Shown in pieces: positions 57,194 to 64,000 of a DNA stretch of 64,000 nucleotides. The stretch is from RHKX01 sp963826475 (GTDB taxonomy: Bacteria; Actinomycetota; Thermoleophilia; Solirubrobacterales; 70-9). Made by a program: the position numbers and the translations under genes. Positions within the stretch are counted from its first letter, which is position 1, and each line of letters begins with the position of its first letter. The stretch is taken from the NCBI GenBank assembly GCA_963826475.1, contig CAWGXC010000002.1, positions 62,001 to 126,000 of the forward strand, written 5' to 3'. Under the pieces are notes generated by a model, which searched no databases, had not been told where the DNA came from, and saw only the letters and a list, made by a program, of their open reading frames with translations.

Positions 57194-57729
57194 TGCAGTT
57201 CAAGGACCTACTCAGGGGAACGGTGCTGCTGATCGCGGTCGAGGCCACGGCGCTCGCGGTGATCTCCGCGATCACGCTCAACTCCGCCGCCAGCGACACG
57301 ATGGCCGCGCTCGCCCTGATCTGGTGGCTCGTCGCCATCCTGGTCGGGGTCTGGCTCGGGCGTCCCGCCCGGACCCGCGACGCCCTCCGAGGCCCGCTGG
57401 CGAAAGCACGGACGACCACCAGCCTCCCTTCGACGTCCCCGGCCCGGATCGCCCTCGCCCGGCTCTGGCCCCTTGCGCTCTTCGCGATCGTCACCGGTGG
57501 CCTCGGCGCCCTCTTCCCGCAGGTTCCGGCGATCGCGACCGGCTTCGCGCTCGGCGTCGCCGCCGCCTGGCGCAGCCGCGAGGCCGCGGTCACGGCGGTG
57601 GAGGAGCGCGACGGCGTCTGCTTCTACGTCGAGCCGACCTCGGCGTTCGAGCCGATCAAGCTGGTGCGAACGCCGGGCCTGATGCGGGGCAGCGCGCCCG
57701 CTGGGCACCCGCCGCCTCCTACGGCGTAG
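57193..57729 (+). CDS. Membrane protein of unknown function
   Basis: 178 residues. Four predicted helices in two pairs (GTVLLIAVEATALAVISAIT and ALIWWLVAILVGVWLG; then LWPLALFAIVTGGLGALF and IATGFALGVAAAW), separated by a basic loop. A short cytoplasmic tail contains CFYVEPTSAFEPIKLVR. No family recognised. Coupled to otsB through TGATG. Confidence 0.72.
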   Translation: MQFKDLLRGTVLLIAVEATALAVISAITLNSAASDTMAALALIWWLVAILVGVWLGRPARTRDALRGPLAKARTTTSLPSTSPARIALARLWPLALFAIVTGGLGALFPQVPAIATGFALGVAAAWRSREAAVTAVEERDGVCFYVEPTSAFEPIKLVRTPGLMRGSAPAGHPPPPTA

Positions 57730-57750
57730 ACAACTCCGCCGAATGCTCCG

Positions 57751-59487
57751 CTAGCTACGCGAACGCCCCGGCTTCCGCAAGGCGTTGAAGGACCTCCACG
57801 ACCTCGTGTTCGCCACCTGGTCGGCCGTCAGGCCCGCCCGCCTCGCCGTCGCCACGCTGTAGACCATGTACGGCAGCGTGGTCACCCGATGGGCATCGGT
57901 GTTGCAGACGATCTTCACCCCGGCCGCAGCCGCGAGCCGGGCGTGCCCCTCGTTGAGGTCGCGGCGGTTGGGGTTGCCGTTGATCTCGATCATGGTTCCG
58001 GCATCCGCTGACGCGGCGACGATCGCCTCCATGTCGAGCTCGTAGGGGTCGCGCTTGAGGAGCAGCCGGCCGGTCGGATGCCCGAGGCAGTCCACGAGCG
58101 GATTGGAAACCGCCTCGACGATGCGCTCGGTCATCTTGTCGGGGCCGATGCGGAAGGACGTGTGGACGCTCGCGACGACCCAGTCGAGCTGCTCGAGGAT
58201 CTCATCGGCGTAGTCGAGCGAGCCGTCGGGAAGGATGTTGACCTCGGAGCCGGCGAGCAGATGGAAGCCCTTCATCGAGGCGTCGAGCTCGCGGATCTCC
58301 TCGATGCGCCGCAGCAGGGCGTCCGGCTGGACGTCGTCGCCGAAGCCGTGGCTGGCGGAGTGGTCGGTCACCGCCAGGTAGGCGTAGCCGCGATCGCGAG
58401 CGGCGTGCGCCATCTCCTCGAGGGTGTTCTTGCCGTCGGAGAGGGTCGTGTGGCAGTGGAGGTCGCCCCGCACGTCTTCGAGGGTCACGAGCTCGGGCAG
58501 CTCGCCCCTCTCCGCCTGGCCGATCTCGAGCCCGCCTTGGCGCAGCTCGGGTTCGATGTAGGCGAGGCCGAGCCGGGAGTAGACCTCCTCCTCGGTCTTC
58601 GACTTCGTCACCTCGCCGGTCTCGACGTCGGCGATCCCATGCTCGGAGACCGATAGGCCCATCTTCACCGCCCGCTCGCGGAGCTTGACGTTGTGTTCCT
58701 TGGAGCCGGTGAAGTGCTGCAGCAGGTTGCCGAGCTCCTCCGGTGGCACGATCCTCAGGTCCAGCGCGATCCCGTTGTGGGTCCGCGCTCGCAGGCCGTT
58801 GGCCCCGGGCTTGCCCGACTCGGCGATCAGGTGATGGTCGGCGAGGGCGCTCGAGAGCGCCAGCGGGTCGGCGGCGGTGGCGATGATGTCGATGTCCTTG
58901 CAGGTCTCGGCCCAGCGTCGCGCCGATCCGGCGAGCACCACGTGCTCGGAGGCCGGGCTCGCGCTCAATGCATCGACGAGCTCCATCCCGACCGCCCGCA
59001 CCTCGTCGAGCCGCCGCCGTTCCTCGTCGCCCTCGGTCCGGAGCTTCTCGATCGCGGCGAGGACGTTGACCTCGAACTTCTCGCCGAGCCCACGGACGCC
59101 TCGCAGACGCTCGTCCTCAGCCGCCTCGTGGAGCTCCTCCAGCGTCGCGATCCCGAGCTCGTCGTAGATCAGCCGGGCGGTCTTCGCGCCCACGCCGGGG
59201 AGCCGGGTGATGTCGACGAGGGTGGCCGGAAACTTCGCCTTGAGCTTGACCGCCGCCGGAATCTCGCCCTGATCGAGTAGCGCAACGATCTTCTCCTGGA
59301 TCGTCTTGCCGATGCCCTGCATCTCGGTGGCCTTGCCCTGTAGGGCGAGCTCGCCGACCGGCGCCGGGCTGTCGCGGATGACCCGCGCGGCCTCGCGATA
59401 GGCGAGGACGCGGAAGCGGTTGGCGCCGTCGAGCTCGTAGAGGGTTCCGAGCTCGGTGAAGGCTGCGGCGATTTCGGCGTTGCGCAT
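57751..59487 (-). CDS. polX: PolX-type DNA polymerase / 3'-5' exonuclease (PHP domain)
   Basis: 578 residues. Helix-hairpin-helix motifs (MQGIGKTIQEKIVALL; RLPGVGAKTARLIYDELG), then the polymerase-X site VLAGSARRWAETCKDIDIIA with the paired Asp, and the third Asp in IALDLRIV. The C-terminal PHP domain starts DLHCHTTLSDGKNT and has VTDHSASHG and CNTDAHR. Acts in gap-filling base-excision repair. TAACGT (59501-59496) ends 8 nt before ATG 59487. Confidence 0.92.
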   Translation of the reverse strand: MRNAEIAAAFTELGTLYELDGANRFRVLAYREAARVIRDSPAPVGELALQGKATEMQGIGKTIQEKIVALLDQGEIPAAVKLKAKFPATLVDITRLPGVGAKTARLIYDELGIATLEELHEAAEDERLRGVRGLGEKFEVNVLAAIEKLRTEGDEERRRLDEVRAVGMELVDALSASPASEHVVLAGSARRWAETCKDIDIIATAADPLALSSALADHHLIAESGKPGANGLRARTHNGIALDLRIVPPEELGNLLQHFTGSKEHNVKLRERAVKMGLSVSEHGIADVETGEVTKSKTEEEVYSRLGLAYIEPELRQGGLEIGQAERGELPELVTLEDVRGDLHCHTTLSDGKNTLEEMAHAARDRGYAYLAVTDHSASHGFGDDVQPDALLRRIEEIRELDASMKGFHLLAGSEVNILPDGSLDYADEILEQLDWVVASVHTSFRIGPDKMTERIVEAVSNPLVDCLGHPTGRLLLKRDPYELDMEAIVAASADAGTMIEINGNPNRRDLNEGHARLAAAAGVKIVCNTDAHRVTTLPYMVYSVATARRAGLTADQVANTRSWRSFNALRKPGRSRS

Positions 59488-59552
59488 TGCACCCAACGTT
59501 ATTGGCGGTGCCCCTCCCGTGACGTCGCCTCAACTAGAGTCGGCGCGCTCTG

Positions 59553-60287
59553 ATGAGCTCCGCCGGGCCACGCATCCGGGTCATTCTCCCGACCTACAAC
59601 GAGGCGGACAACCTCGAGCCGCTGATCGCCGCCCTTTTCGACTCGGTCCCGGACGTGGAGGTGCTGGTAGTCGACGACTCCTCGCCCGATGGGACCGGCG
59701 AGATCGCCGACCGGATCGCCGCCGCCGACCAGCGGGTCGCCGTCCTCCACCGCCGCTCCAAGGAAGGCCTCGGCCCCGCCTACGTGGCCGGCTTCGCGCG
59801 AGCGCTCGCCGAGGGCGCCGAGCTGATCGTGCAGATGGACGTCGACTTCTCCCACGACCCCGCCGATGTTCCTCGGCTGATCGCCGCCATGGACCAGGCC
59901 GATCTGGCGCTGGGCTCGCGCTACGTGGACGGGGGCGGAGTGGGCGAGTGGGGGTGGGTCCGCCGAGCGATTTCGCGCGGCGGCAGCGCCTACGCTCGGC
60001 TCTGGCTGGGCGTCGAGGTCCGTGACCTGACCGGCGGGTTCAAGTGCTACCGGCGCGAAGTGCTCGAGAGGATCCGTCCGGGCAGCGTGGCGGCACTCGG
60101 CTACGCGTTCCAGGTAGAGACGACCTATCGGACCCTGCTCGCCGGATTCCGCGTCACCGAGGTGCCGATCGTCTTCAACGACCGGCGGGTCGGGGAGTCG
60201 AAGATGAGCCGCTCCATCGTCGTCGAGGCGGCGCTCGGAGTGCCGATGATGCGGCTCCGTGAGCGTCGCTGGGGCCGCGGGGGCTAG
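59553..60287 (+). CDS. Polyprenol-phosphate mannosyltransferase-like GT2 (Dpm1/Ppm1-like)
   Basis: 244 residues. GT-A fold: IRVILPTYNEADNLEPLI, VLVVDDSSPDGTGEIAD, the metal motif IVQMDVDFSHDP, and LTGGFKCYRREVLE plus FQVETTYRTLLAGF. These match dolichol/polyprenol-phosphate mannose synthases, which make the lipid-linked mannose donor for lipoglycan and protein mannosylation. No membrane-anchor or Lnt domain is fused, unlike some actinobacterial Ppm1. TAGAGT (59535-59540) lies 12 nt before the ATG. Confidence 0.9.
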   Translation: MSSAGPRIRVILPTYNEADNLEPLIAALFDSVPDVEVLVVDDSSPDGTGEIADRIAAADQRVAVLHRRSKEGLGPAYVAGFARALAEGAELIVQMDVDFSHDPADVPRLIAAMDQADLALGSRYVDGGGVGEWGWVRRAISRGGSAYARLWLGVEVRDLTGGFKCYRREVLERIRPGSVAALGYAFQVETTYRTLLAGFRVTEVPIVFNDRRVGESKMSRSIVVEAALGVPMMRLRERRWGRGG

Positions 60288-60318
60288 CTGGTCGCTTCCA
60301 ATACTTCATTTTGTGTAG

Positions 60319-60324
60319 TAAGGT
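60319..60324 (+). promoter_or_regulatory. Promoter of trxA
   Basis: TAAGGT makes a -10, with TTCCAA about 17 nt upstream as a weak -35. The 60-nt region before the gene is conspicuously AT-rich compared with its surroundings. Confidence 0.45.
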
Positions 60325-60360
60325 GTCAGAGGACTTACAAAAGCAACAGGAGATAGAGAA

Positions 60361-60684
60361 ATGGCGAACCTGCCGCAAGTGACCGACAACAACTTTCAGG
60401 CCGAAGTGCTGGAGTCGGGCGAGCCGGTGCTCGTCGACTTCTGGGCCCCTTGGTGCGGCCCCTGCCGGGTCGTCCATCCGATCCTCGAGGAGATGTCAGC
60501 TGAACGCAGCGACGTCAAGATCGTCAGCATCAACATCGACGAGAACCAGGAGACTGCAAGCCAGTATCAGGTGATGTCGATCCCGACGATGATCGTCTTC
60601 AAGGGTGGGCAGCCCACCAAGACCATCGTCGGCGCGATGCCGAAGAAGAAGCTGGAGGCCGAGTTGGAGCCCGCCCTCGCGTAG
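60361..60684 (+). CDS. trxA: Thioredoxin
   Basis: 107 residues, standard length. VLVDFWAPWCGPCRVVHPIL has the redox pair Cys-Gly-Pro-Cys, and the cis-Pro loop is MSIPTMIVFKGG. It reduces protein disulfides in the cytoplasm. AGGAGA (60348-60353) lies 7 nt before the ATG, so it is translated from a leadered mRNA. It ends 14 nt from a convergent small gene. Confidence 0.96.
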   Translation: MANLPQVTDNNFQAEVLESGEPVLVDFWAPWCGPCRVVHPILEEMSAERSDVKIVSINIDENQETASQYQVMSIPTMIVFKGGQPTKTIVGAMPKKKLEAELEPALA

Positions 60685-60698
60685 TTTCTTCTGACGGG

Positions 60699-60896
60699 TC
60701 AGGCCTTGATGGCGAAGTAGCGCTGGCCTCCGTCCGTGCGGACCTTCTCGATCTGGTTGGCCTCCTTGGAGGCCTTCCAGCTCGGGCGCATCTCCTTGAC
60801 CTCGACGCCGAGCTTCTCGGCAACCTGTTCGCGGGTGAACTCGGGACCGATGGAGCGAGCCGCCTCCAGAACCTGATCTTGGGTGGGTTGAGACAT
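60699..60896 (-). CDS. Small winged-helix-like protein
   Basis: 65 residues. DQVLEAARSIGPEFTREQVA, KLGVEVKEMRPSWKASK and QRYFAIKA resemble a miniature winged helix with a C-terminal beta-wing, but no family is certain. TAGGGT (60909-60904) ends 7 nt before the ATG, so it is likely a real expressed gene. Confidence 0.7.
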   Translation of the reverse strand: MSQPTQDQVLEAARSIGPEFTREQVAEKLGVEVKEMRPSWKASKEANQIEKVRTDGGQRYFAIKA

Positions 60897-60903
60897 GGAT
60901 CGA

Positions 60904-60909
60904 ACCCTA
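60904..60909 (-). promoter_or_regulatory. -10 element of the small winged-helix-like gene
   Basis: TAGGGT on the minus strand, 7 nt before ATG 60896, identical in sequence and spacing to the PAC2 and amidase promoters. Confidence 0.6.
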
Positions 60910-60948
60910 CCGGCACCCAATTCATGATCTGAGGGTCGTTGGTTCCGG

Positions 60949-61374
60949 TCAGAGGATCTGAGCGTCGACGAAGCCCGCCAGCAATACGGCGAAGCCGCCG
61001 ATCTCGGCGGCGATCAGCGCCCACATGAACGCGTGCGTTCCAGGGACCGGTTCACGGAACTGATTGTCGGTGTCCCTGCGGTATCCGTGAATGGCGTAGC
61101 CGGCGATCGCGCCGACGAAGAAGAAGATCAGAGCGAAGGCGGCGATCAGGTTGACCAGTTGGCTCCAGCCGCTGAGCTCGACGAAGACAGCGATCAGCAG
61201 CGTCGCGAAGCTGTAGAGCAGCGCGGCACGATGGGCGGTGTCGACGTAGGGATGGGCGAGCGCGTCGGGGCTGGTGGCCATGCCCCGGTACTTCCAGACG
61301 CCGAGGAGCAGTGCCCAGAGGAAGATCAGCCCGGCGGCGAGCAGTACGGCGCGGGTGTCGGAGCCGAGTTCCAT
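60949..61374 (-). CDS. Four-helix membrane protein of unknown function
   Basis: 141 residues with four clear helices (AVLLAAGLIFLWALLLGVWK; LLYSFATLLIAVFVELSGW; NLIAAFALIFFFVGAIAGY; FMWALIAAEIGGFAVLLAGF). The HPYVDTAHRAALLY loop has a conserved look, with His residues between helices 1 and 2. No family recognised. Confidence 0.75.
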   Translation of the reverse strand: MELGSDTRAVLLAAGLIFLWALLLGVWKYRGMATSPDALAHPYVDTAHRAALLYSFATLLIAVFVELSGWSQLVNLIAAFALIFFFVGAIAGYAIHGYRRDTDNQFREPVPGTHAFMWALIAAEIGGFAVLLAGFVDAQIL

Positions 61375-61723
61375 CCTCGGGGAGTCTCCCGCAGAACCCG
61401 AACGCCGTGGAGCGAGGAGGCCCCGCCATGCTCATGGCGCGTTTGGTACCCAGGAGTACCAACCATGCAGCCGGGCTTTCGGAACCGGTTCTAGCCCTCG
61501 ATGGGCCTCTGCGAGAGGCTCTTCAAGCGCTCAAGCTGATCCCAGTGACCAGCCACCCGCTTCGCGCCGATTGCCGTCATCGCGACGCGGGCCGGCTGGC
61601 GATCTTGACAGTCCTGTCGTCCGTCAAAGCCGCGGACTTCGTCTTCTTGCAGCGCAAGAGGAGTTCCCGGAGCCGGCCGAATGCACAGATGCCCACGACG
61701 ACCGCGTCGTTCGCCGAGGGCCC
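61375..61723. other. Intergenic region with inverted repeats, no convincing gene
   Basis: Two perfect inverted repeats lie close together: CGCCATG-CT-CATGGCG (61424-61439) and TTGGTAC-6 nt-GTACCAA (61443-61462). A GAACCGGTTC palindrome follows near 61481. Short open frames exist on both strands, but none has a good start, a recognisable domain or a believable upstream signal. Confidence 0.5.
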
Positions 61724-62992
61724 TCAGTCCTGAGCGGTGATCCAGCTCTTGCGAACGTCGCCGGTGCGGATTCGCTGCGGGTGGTCACCGACCGGGATCC
61801 GCGCGATCTCCCGGCGCTTCTTGTAGGAGATGACCGAGATCTCGTCGGTTCCGCTCCAGGAGACGTAGCAGCGGCGCCCGTCCCGGCTGCTCGTCGCCCA
61901 GTAGGGCTTCAACCCGGCGTGGATCAGCCTGTACTTGAAGCTCCTGCGGTTCACGATCGCCGCGTAATCGGACATCGTGCCGGCGACGCAGAGCCGCTTC
62001 CCGTTGCCGCTCAGGGCGATCCCATGATGAGCGGAGTCGAGCAGGTACTGCTCGCGTGGCATGTCCTTGACCGCATCGGCGATGGGCAACTCGGCGACGC
62101 GCCGGACCTCCTGCTTCTTCAGGTTGTACTCGACGAATCCGTGGAAGAACGAAACCTGGAAGTAGACGAAGTGCTCGTGCTTGGCGATCGCCATCGGGCG
62201 GACCGCCGAGCTCATGTCGGGGTAGCCCGCCTCGGCCAGCTCCTTGCCCATGTCGAGGCGGGTGAGGATCTCGCCGGTGTGGGCATCGACGATCTGGAAG
62301 AAGCGGTCGCCCTTGCTCGTGTCGGCGGCCGGATCATCGGTTGGGGTGTAGACGGTGCCGATCGAAGCGTGGTAGATCCGCTTCCCGTCGGCGGAATAGA
62401 CGTTCTCGTGCGGTGAGTCGCCGGATTCGAAGCGGCCCTCCTCCCTGCCCGTGGCGGTGTTGAGCAGGTGGACGACGTTGCCGGTCGAAGCGGAGACGGC
62501 GACCTGCTTGCCGTCGGGCGAGATCGCCATGTGGTCGGAGCGCTGGCCATCGACTACGAAGCGCCAGGCGATCCTCCCGGTGTCCATGTTGATCCCGACC
62601 ACGTCCGCGAGGCTCGGCCTCGAGACGATCAGCAGCCGCCCATCGTTGGTCGTGTACATGTCGTCGACGAACTGATCGTGACCCTCGCCGATGAGCTCCC
62701 GGATCGCGAGGAAGTAGCCGAGCCTGACCGGGTCGGTGTAGATCTCGAGCATGCGCTGATCGATGTCGGGGATGACGTCGATCCGGGCGATCCGCCGGTA
62801 GTGCCCGCCTGCGTGCAGGACGTCAGCCGTGCCCTCCCAGTTGTTGCCGACGAGCAGCGCTTCGCGGAGGCCGGACCTCTTGTCCGGCTTGTTCGGCTTG
62901 GCCGCGCTCGCCGCTCCCGTCGAGAGCAGGAGTGCGGCGAGAAGCACCGCGAAGGCGGTTCCCAGTGCGGCCGCTCGATTGCTTCGCCCCAT
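61724..62992 (-). CDS. Secreted YVTN-type beta-propeller protein
   Basis: 422 residues with a signal peptide (LGTAFAVLLAALLLSTGAAS). Repeated propeller blades are visible: SDHMAISPDGKQVAVSASTG, VVHLLNTATGREEGRF, ENVYSADGKRIYHASIG, and YWATSSRDGRRCYVSWSGTD. It is an extracellular seven-bladed propeller of the YVTN/SMP-30-like type; ligand or enzymatic role unknown. TACGGT (63004-62999) ends 6 nt before the ATG. Confidence 0.85.
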   Translation of the reverse strand: MGRSNRAAALGTAFAVLLAALLLSTGAASAAKPNKPDKRSGLREALLVGNNWEGTADVLHAGGHYRRIARIDVIPDIDQRMLEIYTDPVRLGYFLAIRELIGEGHDQFVDDMYTTNDGRLLIVSRPSLADVVGINMDTGRIAWRFVVDGQRSDHMAISPDGKQVAVSASTGNVVHLLNTATGREEGRFESGDSPHENVYSADGKRIYHASIGTVYTPTDDPAADTSKGDRFFQIVDAHTGEILTRLDMGKELAEAGYPDMSSAVRPMAIAKHEHFVYFQVSFFHGFVEYNLKKQEVRRVAELPIADAVKDMPREQYLLDSAHHGIALSGNGKRLCVAGTMSDYAAIVNRRSFKYRLIHAGLKPYWATSSRDGRRCYVSWSGTDEISVISYKKRREIARIPVGDHPQRIRTGDVRKSWITAQD

Positions 62993-62998
62993 CGGGGG

Positions 62999-63004
62999 AC
63001 CGTA
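62999..63004 (-). promoter_or_regulatory. -10 element of the beta-propeller gene
   Basis: TACGGT on the minus strand, 6 nt before ATG 62992. The ileS stop is only 12 nt further upstream, so the gene has its own leaderless promoter. Confidence 0.6.
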
Positions 63005-63015
63005 TCCGAAGCCGG

Positions 63016-64000
63016 TCAGTCCAGGCTGGAGAGGGCGATGCCGAGCTCGCGCCCATCGACCTCGACGGTCGACGCCCCGTCCATGCCCGGCTCGAAGGCG
63101 ATCGACGTCGCCAGCGTCTCGCCGGCGACGTAGTCGTCGTGACGGCGAACGGCCGCCAGCAGCGCCTCGTCGCCGCTGAGGATCAGCTCGATCCGGTCGG
63201 TGATCTCCAGGCCGGCGTCCTTGCGCGCGTTCTGCACGGCCCGCACGACCTCGCGAGCGAGCCCCTCGCGGATCAGCTCGTCATCGAGCTCAAGCGCCAG
63301 GGCGACGGCCCGTCCGGATTCAGACTCCACCTGGTAGCCGTCGAGGGGCTCCATGGCGAGCGTCATGTCCTCGCTGGAGAGCGTGTGATCGGTGCCGTCG
63401 ATGGTGATTCCGATTTCGCGCTCCCCGGCGATCGCCGCGCGGGCATGGGTCGGGTTGAGCGCCTCGATCGCAGCCTTGGCCTGCGGCATGTGCTTGCCGA
63501 AGCGAGGTCCGAGCGAGCGGAAGTTCGGCTTCACCGAGTAAGTCGCCAGCTTGCCCTCCTCGGTGACGAACTCGAGCTCCTTGACGTTGAGCTCGGCGCG
63601 CACGACGTCGGCGAAACGCTCGATCGTCCCGGCCTCGGCCTCGGTGGCGACGATCACCGCCTTCGCCAGCGGCTGGCGCATCTTCGCCCGGGCGTGGGCG
63701 CGCGCCGCCCGGCCGAGCTCGACCGCGCGGCGGGCGGCCTCCATGCCGGCCTCGAGGTCAGGGTCGCGCAGCTCGAGCGATGGGGTCGGAAAGTCACATA
63801 GGTGGACCGAATCCGGCTCGTCGCCGAAGTCGCCGCCGATCCCGCCGGTGAGGTTGCAGTAGATCGCGTCGGCGGTGAACGGGATGAACGGGGCGAGCAG
63901 CTTCGACGTCTCGAGCAGGGAGTGGCGGAGCGTCGCGAAGGCGGCGGGATCCCCCTCCCAGAACCGGCGCCGCGAGACCCGCACGTACCAGTTGGACAGT
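63016..64000 (-). CDS. ileS: Isoleucyl-tRNA synthetase, C-terminal part (runs off the window)
   Basis: About 328 C-terminal codons. The frame enters from the window edge with LSNWYVRVSRRRFWEGD, the start of the anticodon-binding helical domain of IleS. It continues with LAPFIPFTADAIY and KMRQPLAKAVIVA. It ends with the extended C-terminal domain of the eukaryote-like/type-2 IleS (EIGITIDGTDHTLSSEDM region), with no C-terminal zinc finger. It charges tRNA-Ile. Confidence 0.93.
   Translation of the reverse strand, partial: LSNWYVRVSRRRFWEGDPAAFATLRHSLLETSKLLAPFIPFTADAIYCNLTGGIGGDFGDEPDSVHLCDFPTPSLELRDPDLEAGMEAARRAVELGRAARAHARAKMRQPLAKAVIVATEAEAGTIERFADVVRAELNVKELEFVTEEGKLATYSVKPNFRSLGPRFGKHMPQAKAAIEALNPTHARAAIAGEREIGITIDGTDHTLSSEDMTLAMEPLDGYQVESESGRAVALALELDDELIREGLAREVVRAVQNARKDAGLEITDRIELILSGDEALLAAVRRHDDYVAGETLATSIAFEPGMDGASTVEVDGRELGIALSSLD

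Noticed and set aside
61470..61520. Possible tRNA-like segment (GGTTCTAGCCC stretch)
   Set aside because: No acceptor stem, anticodon arm or CCA can be drawn; the T-arm-like string alone is not enough.
61311..61733. 140-codon plus-strand open frame in the intergenic gap
   Set aside because: It begins inside the minus-strand membrane protein gene, runs over the next gene's end, has no domain, and its composition is not convincing.

Overview
The window is about 64 kb of continuous high-GC bacterial chromosome. Genes are tightly packed on both strands. I saw no rRNA, tRNA, CRISPR array, insertion sequence or phage gene. The gene set points to an actinobacterium (Actinomycetota), and the mix of families suggests Thermoleophilia/Solirubrobacterales: a fused PafB-PafC-type WYL regulator, an F420-type PPOX oxidoreductase, an F420-associated zincin, a WS/DGAT wax-ester/triacylglycerol synthase, a DUF3105 lipoprotein, a PAC2 protein, Lhr helicase and histone-H1-like basic proteins. 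The lineage is inferred from the genes only.

Layout. 1-2.6 kb: a cut-off FAD amine/sarcosine-oxidase-like gene, divergent from a TetR gene across a perfect palindrome, then a polyamine-type binding lipoprotein with no permease. 2.6-5.8 kb: secreted S15/CocE-like hydrolase and a lipoprotein. 5.8-7.6 kb: DrrAB-like exporter (minus). 7.6-11.3 kb: amidase, thioesterase, DUF3105 lipoprotein, YhaM-like HD nuclease. 11.4-17.0 kb: PafBC-like regulator, metallo-hydrolase, PPOX protein, large secreted copper protein. 17.1-20.5 kb: rmlADBC operon for dTDP-L-rhamnose. 20.6-27 kb: histone-like protein, Lhr helicase, a TolB-like remnant, M23 peptidase. 27.1-31.5 kb: flippase-like membrane protein, GNAT, AI-2E transporter, ABC-2 exporter. 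31.5-34.7 kb: Nei/Fpg glycosylase, Crp/Fnr regulator, Pcm, ASCH and SRPBCC proteins. 34.7-39.2 kb: DUF2254 protein divergent from a large LuxR-type ATPase regulator. 39.3-41.5 kb: groES-groEL with promoter, CIRCE operator and terminator. 41.5-46.9 kb: WS/DGAT, NAD-epimerase, ferredoxin, PAP2 phosphatase, Mrp/ApbC, second histone-like protein. 47.1-52.5 kb: zincin, inositol-phosphatase-like protein, RecB/AddB-like nuclease with a damaged motor motif, a pseudogene. 52.6-57.7 kb: secreted protein, PAC2, second YhaM-like nuclease, ArfB, two half-length TauE genes, trehalose phosphatase. 57.8-64 kb: PolX, polyprenol-phosphate mannosyltransferase, thioredoxin, small proteins, a secreted beta-propeller and the C-terminal part of IleS.

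Gene expression. About twenty genes start 6-8 nt after a -10-like hexamer (TAnnnT or GAnnAT type) and lack a Shine-Dalgarno sequence, so leaderless transcripts look common. A minority (potD-like, groES, groEL, first histone-like gene, trxA, LuxR-type regulator) have clear purine-rich ribosome binding sites.

Most of the window is housekeeping. The points most worth follow-up are: a secreted protein that combines a histidine pattern like copper type II monooxygenases with a C-terminal cupredoxin; a LexA-like box in front of a histone-like gene; a RecB/AddB-like protein with Arg in place of the Walker A Lys; the split TauE pair; and the extremely compact divergent leaderless promoters.
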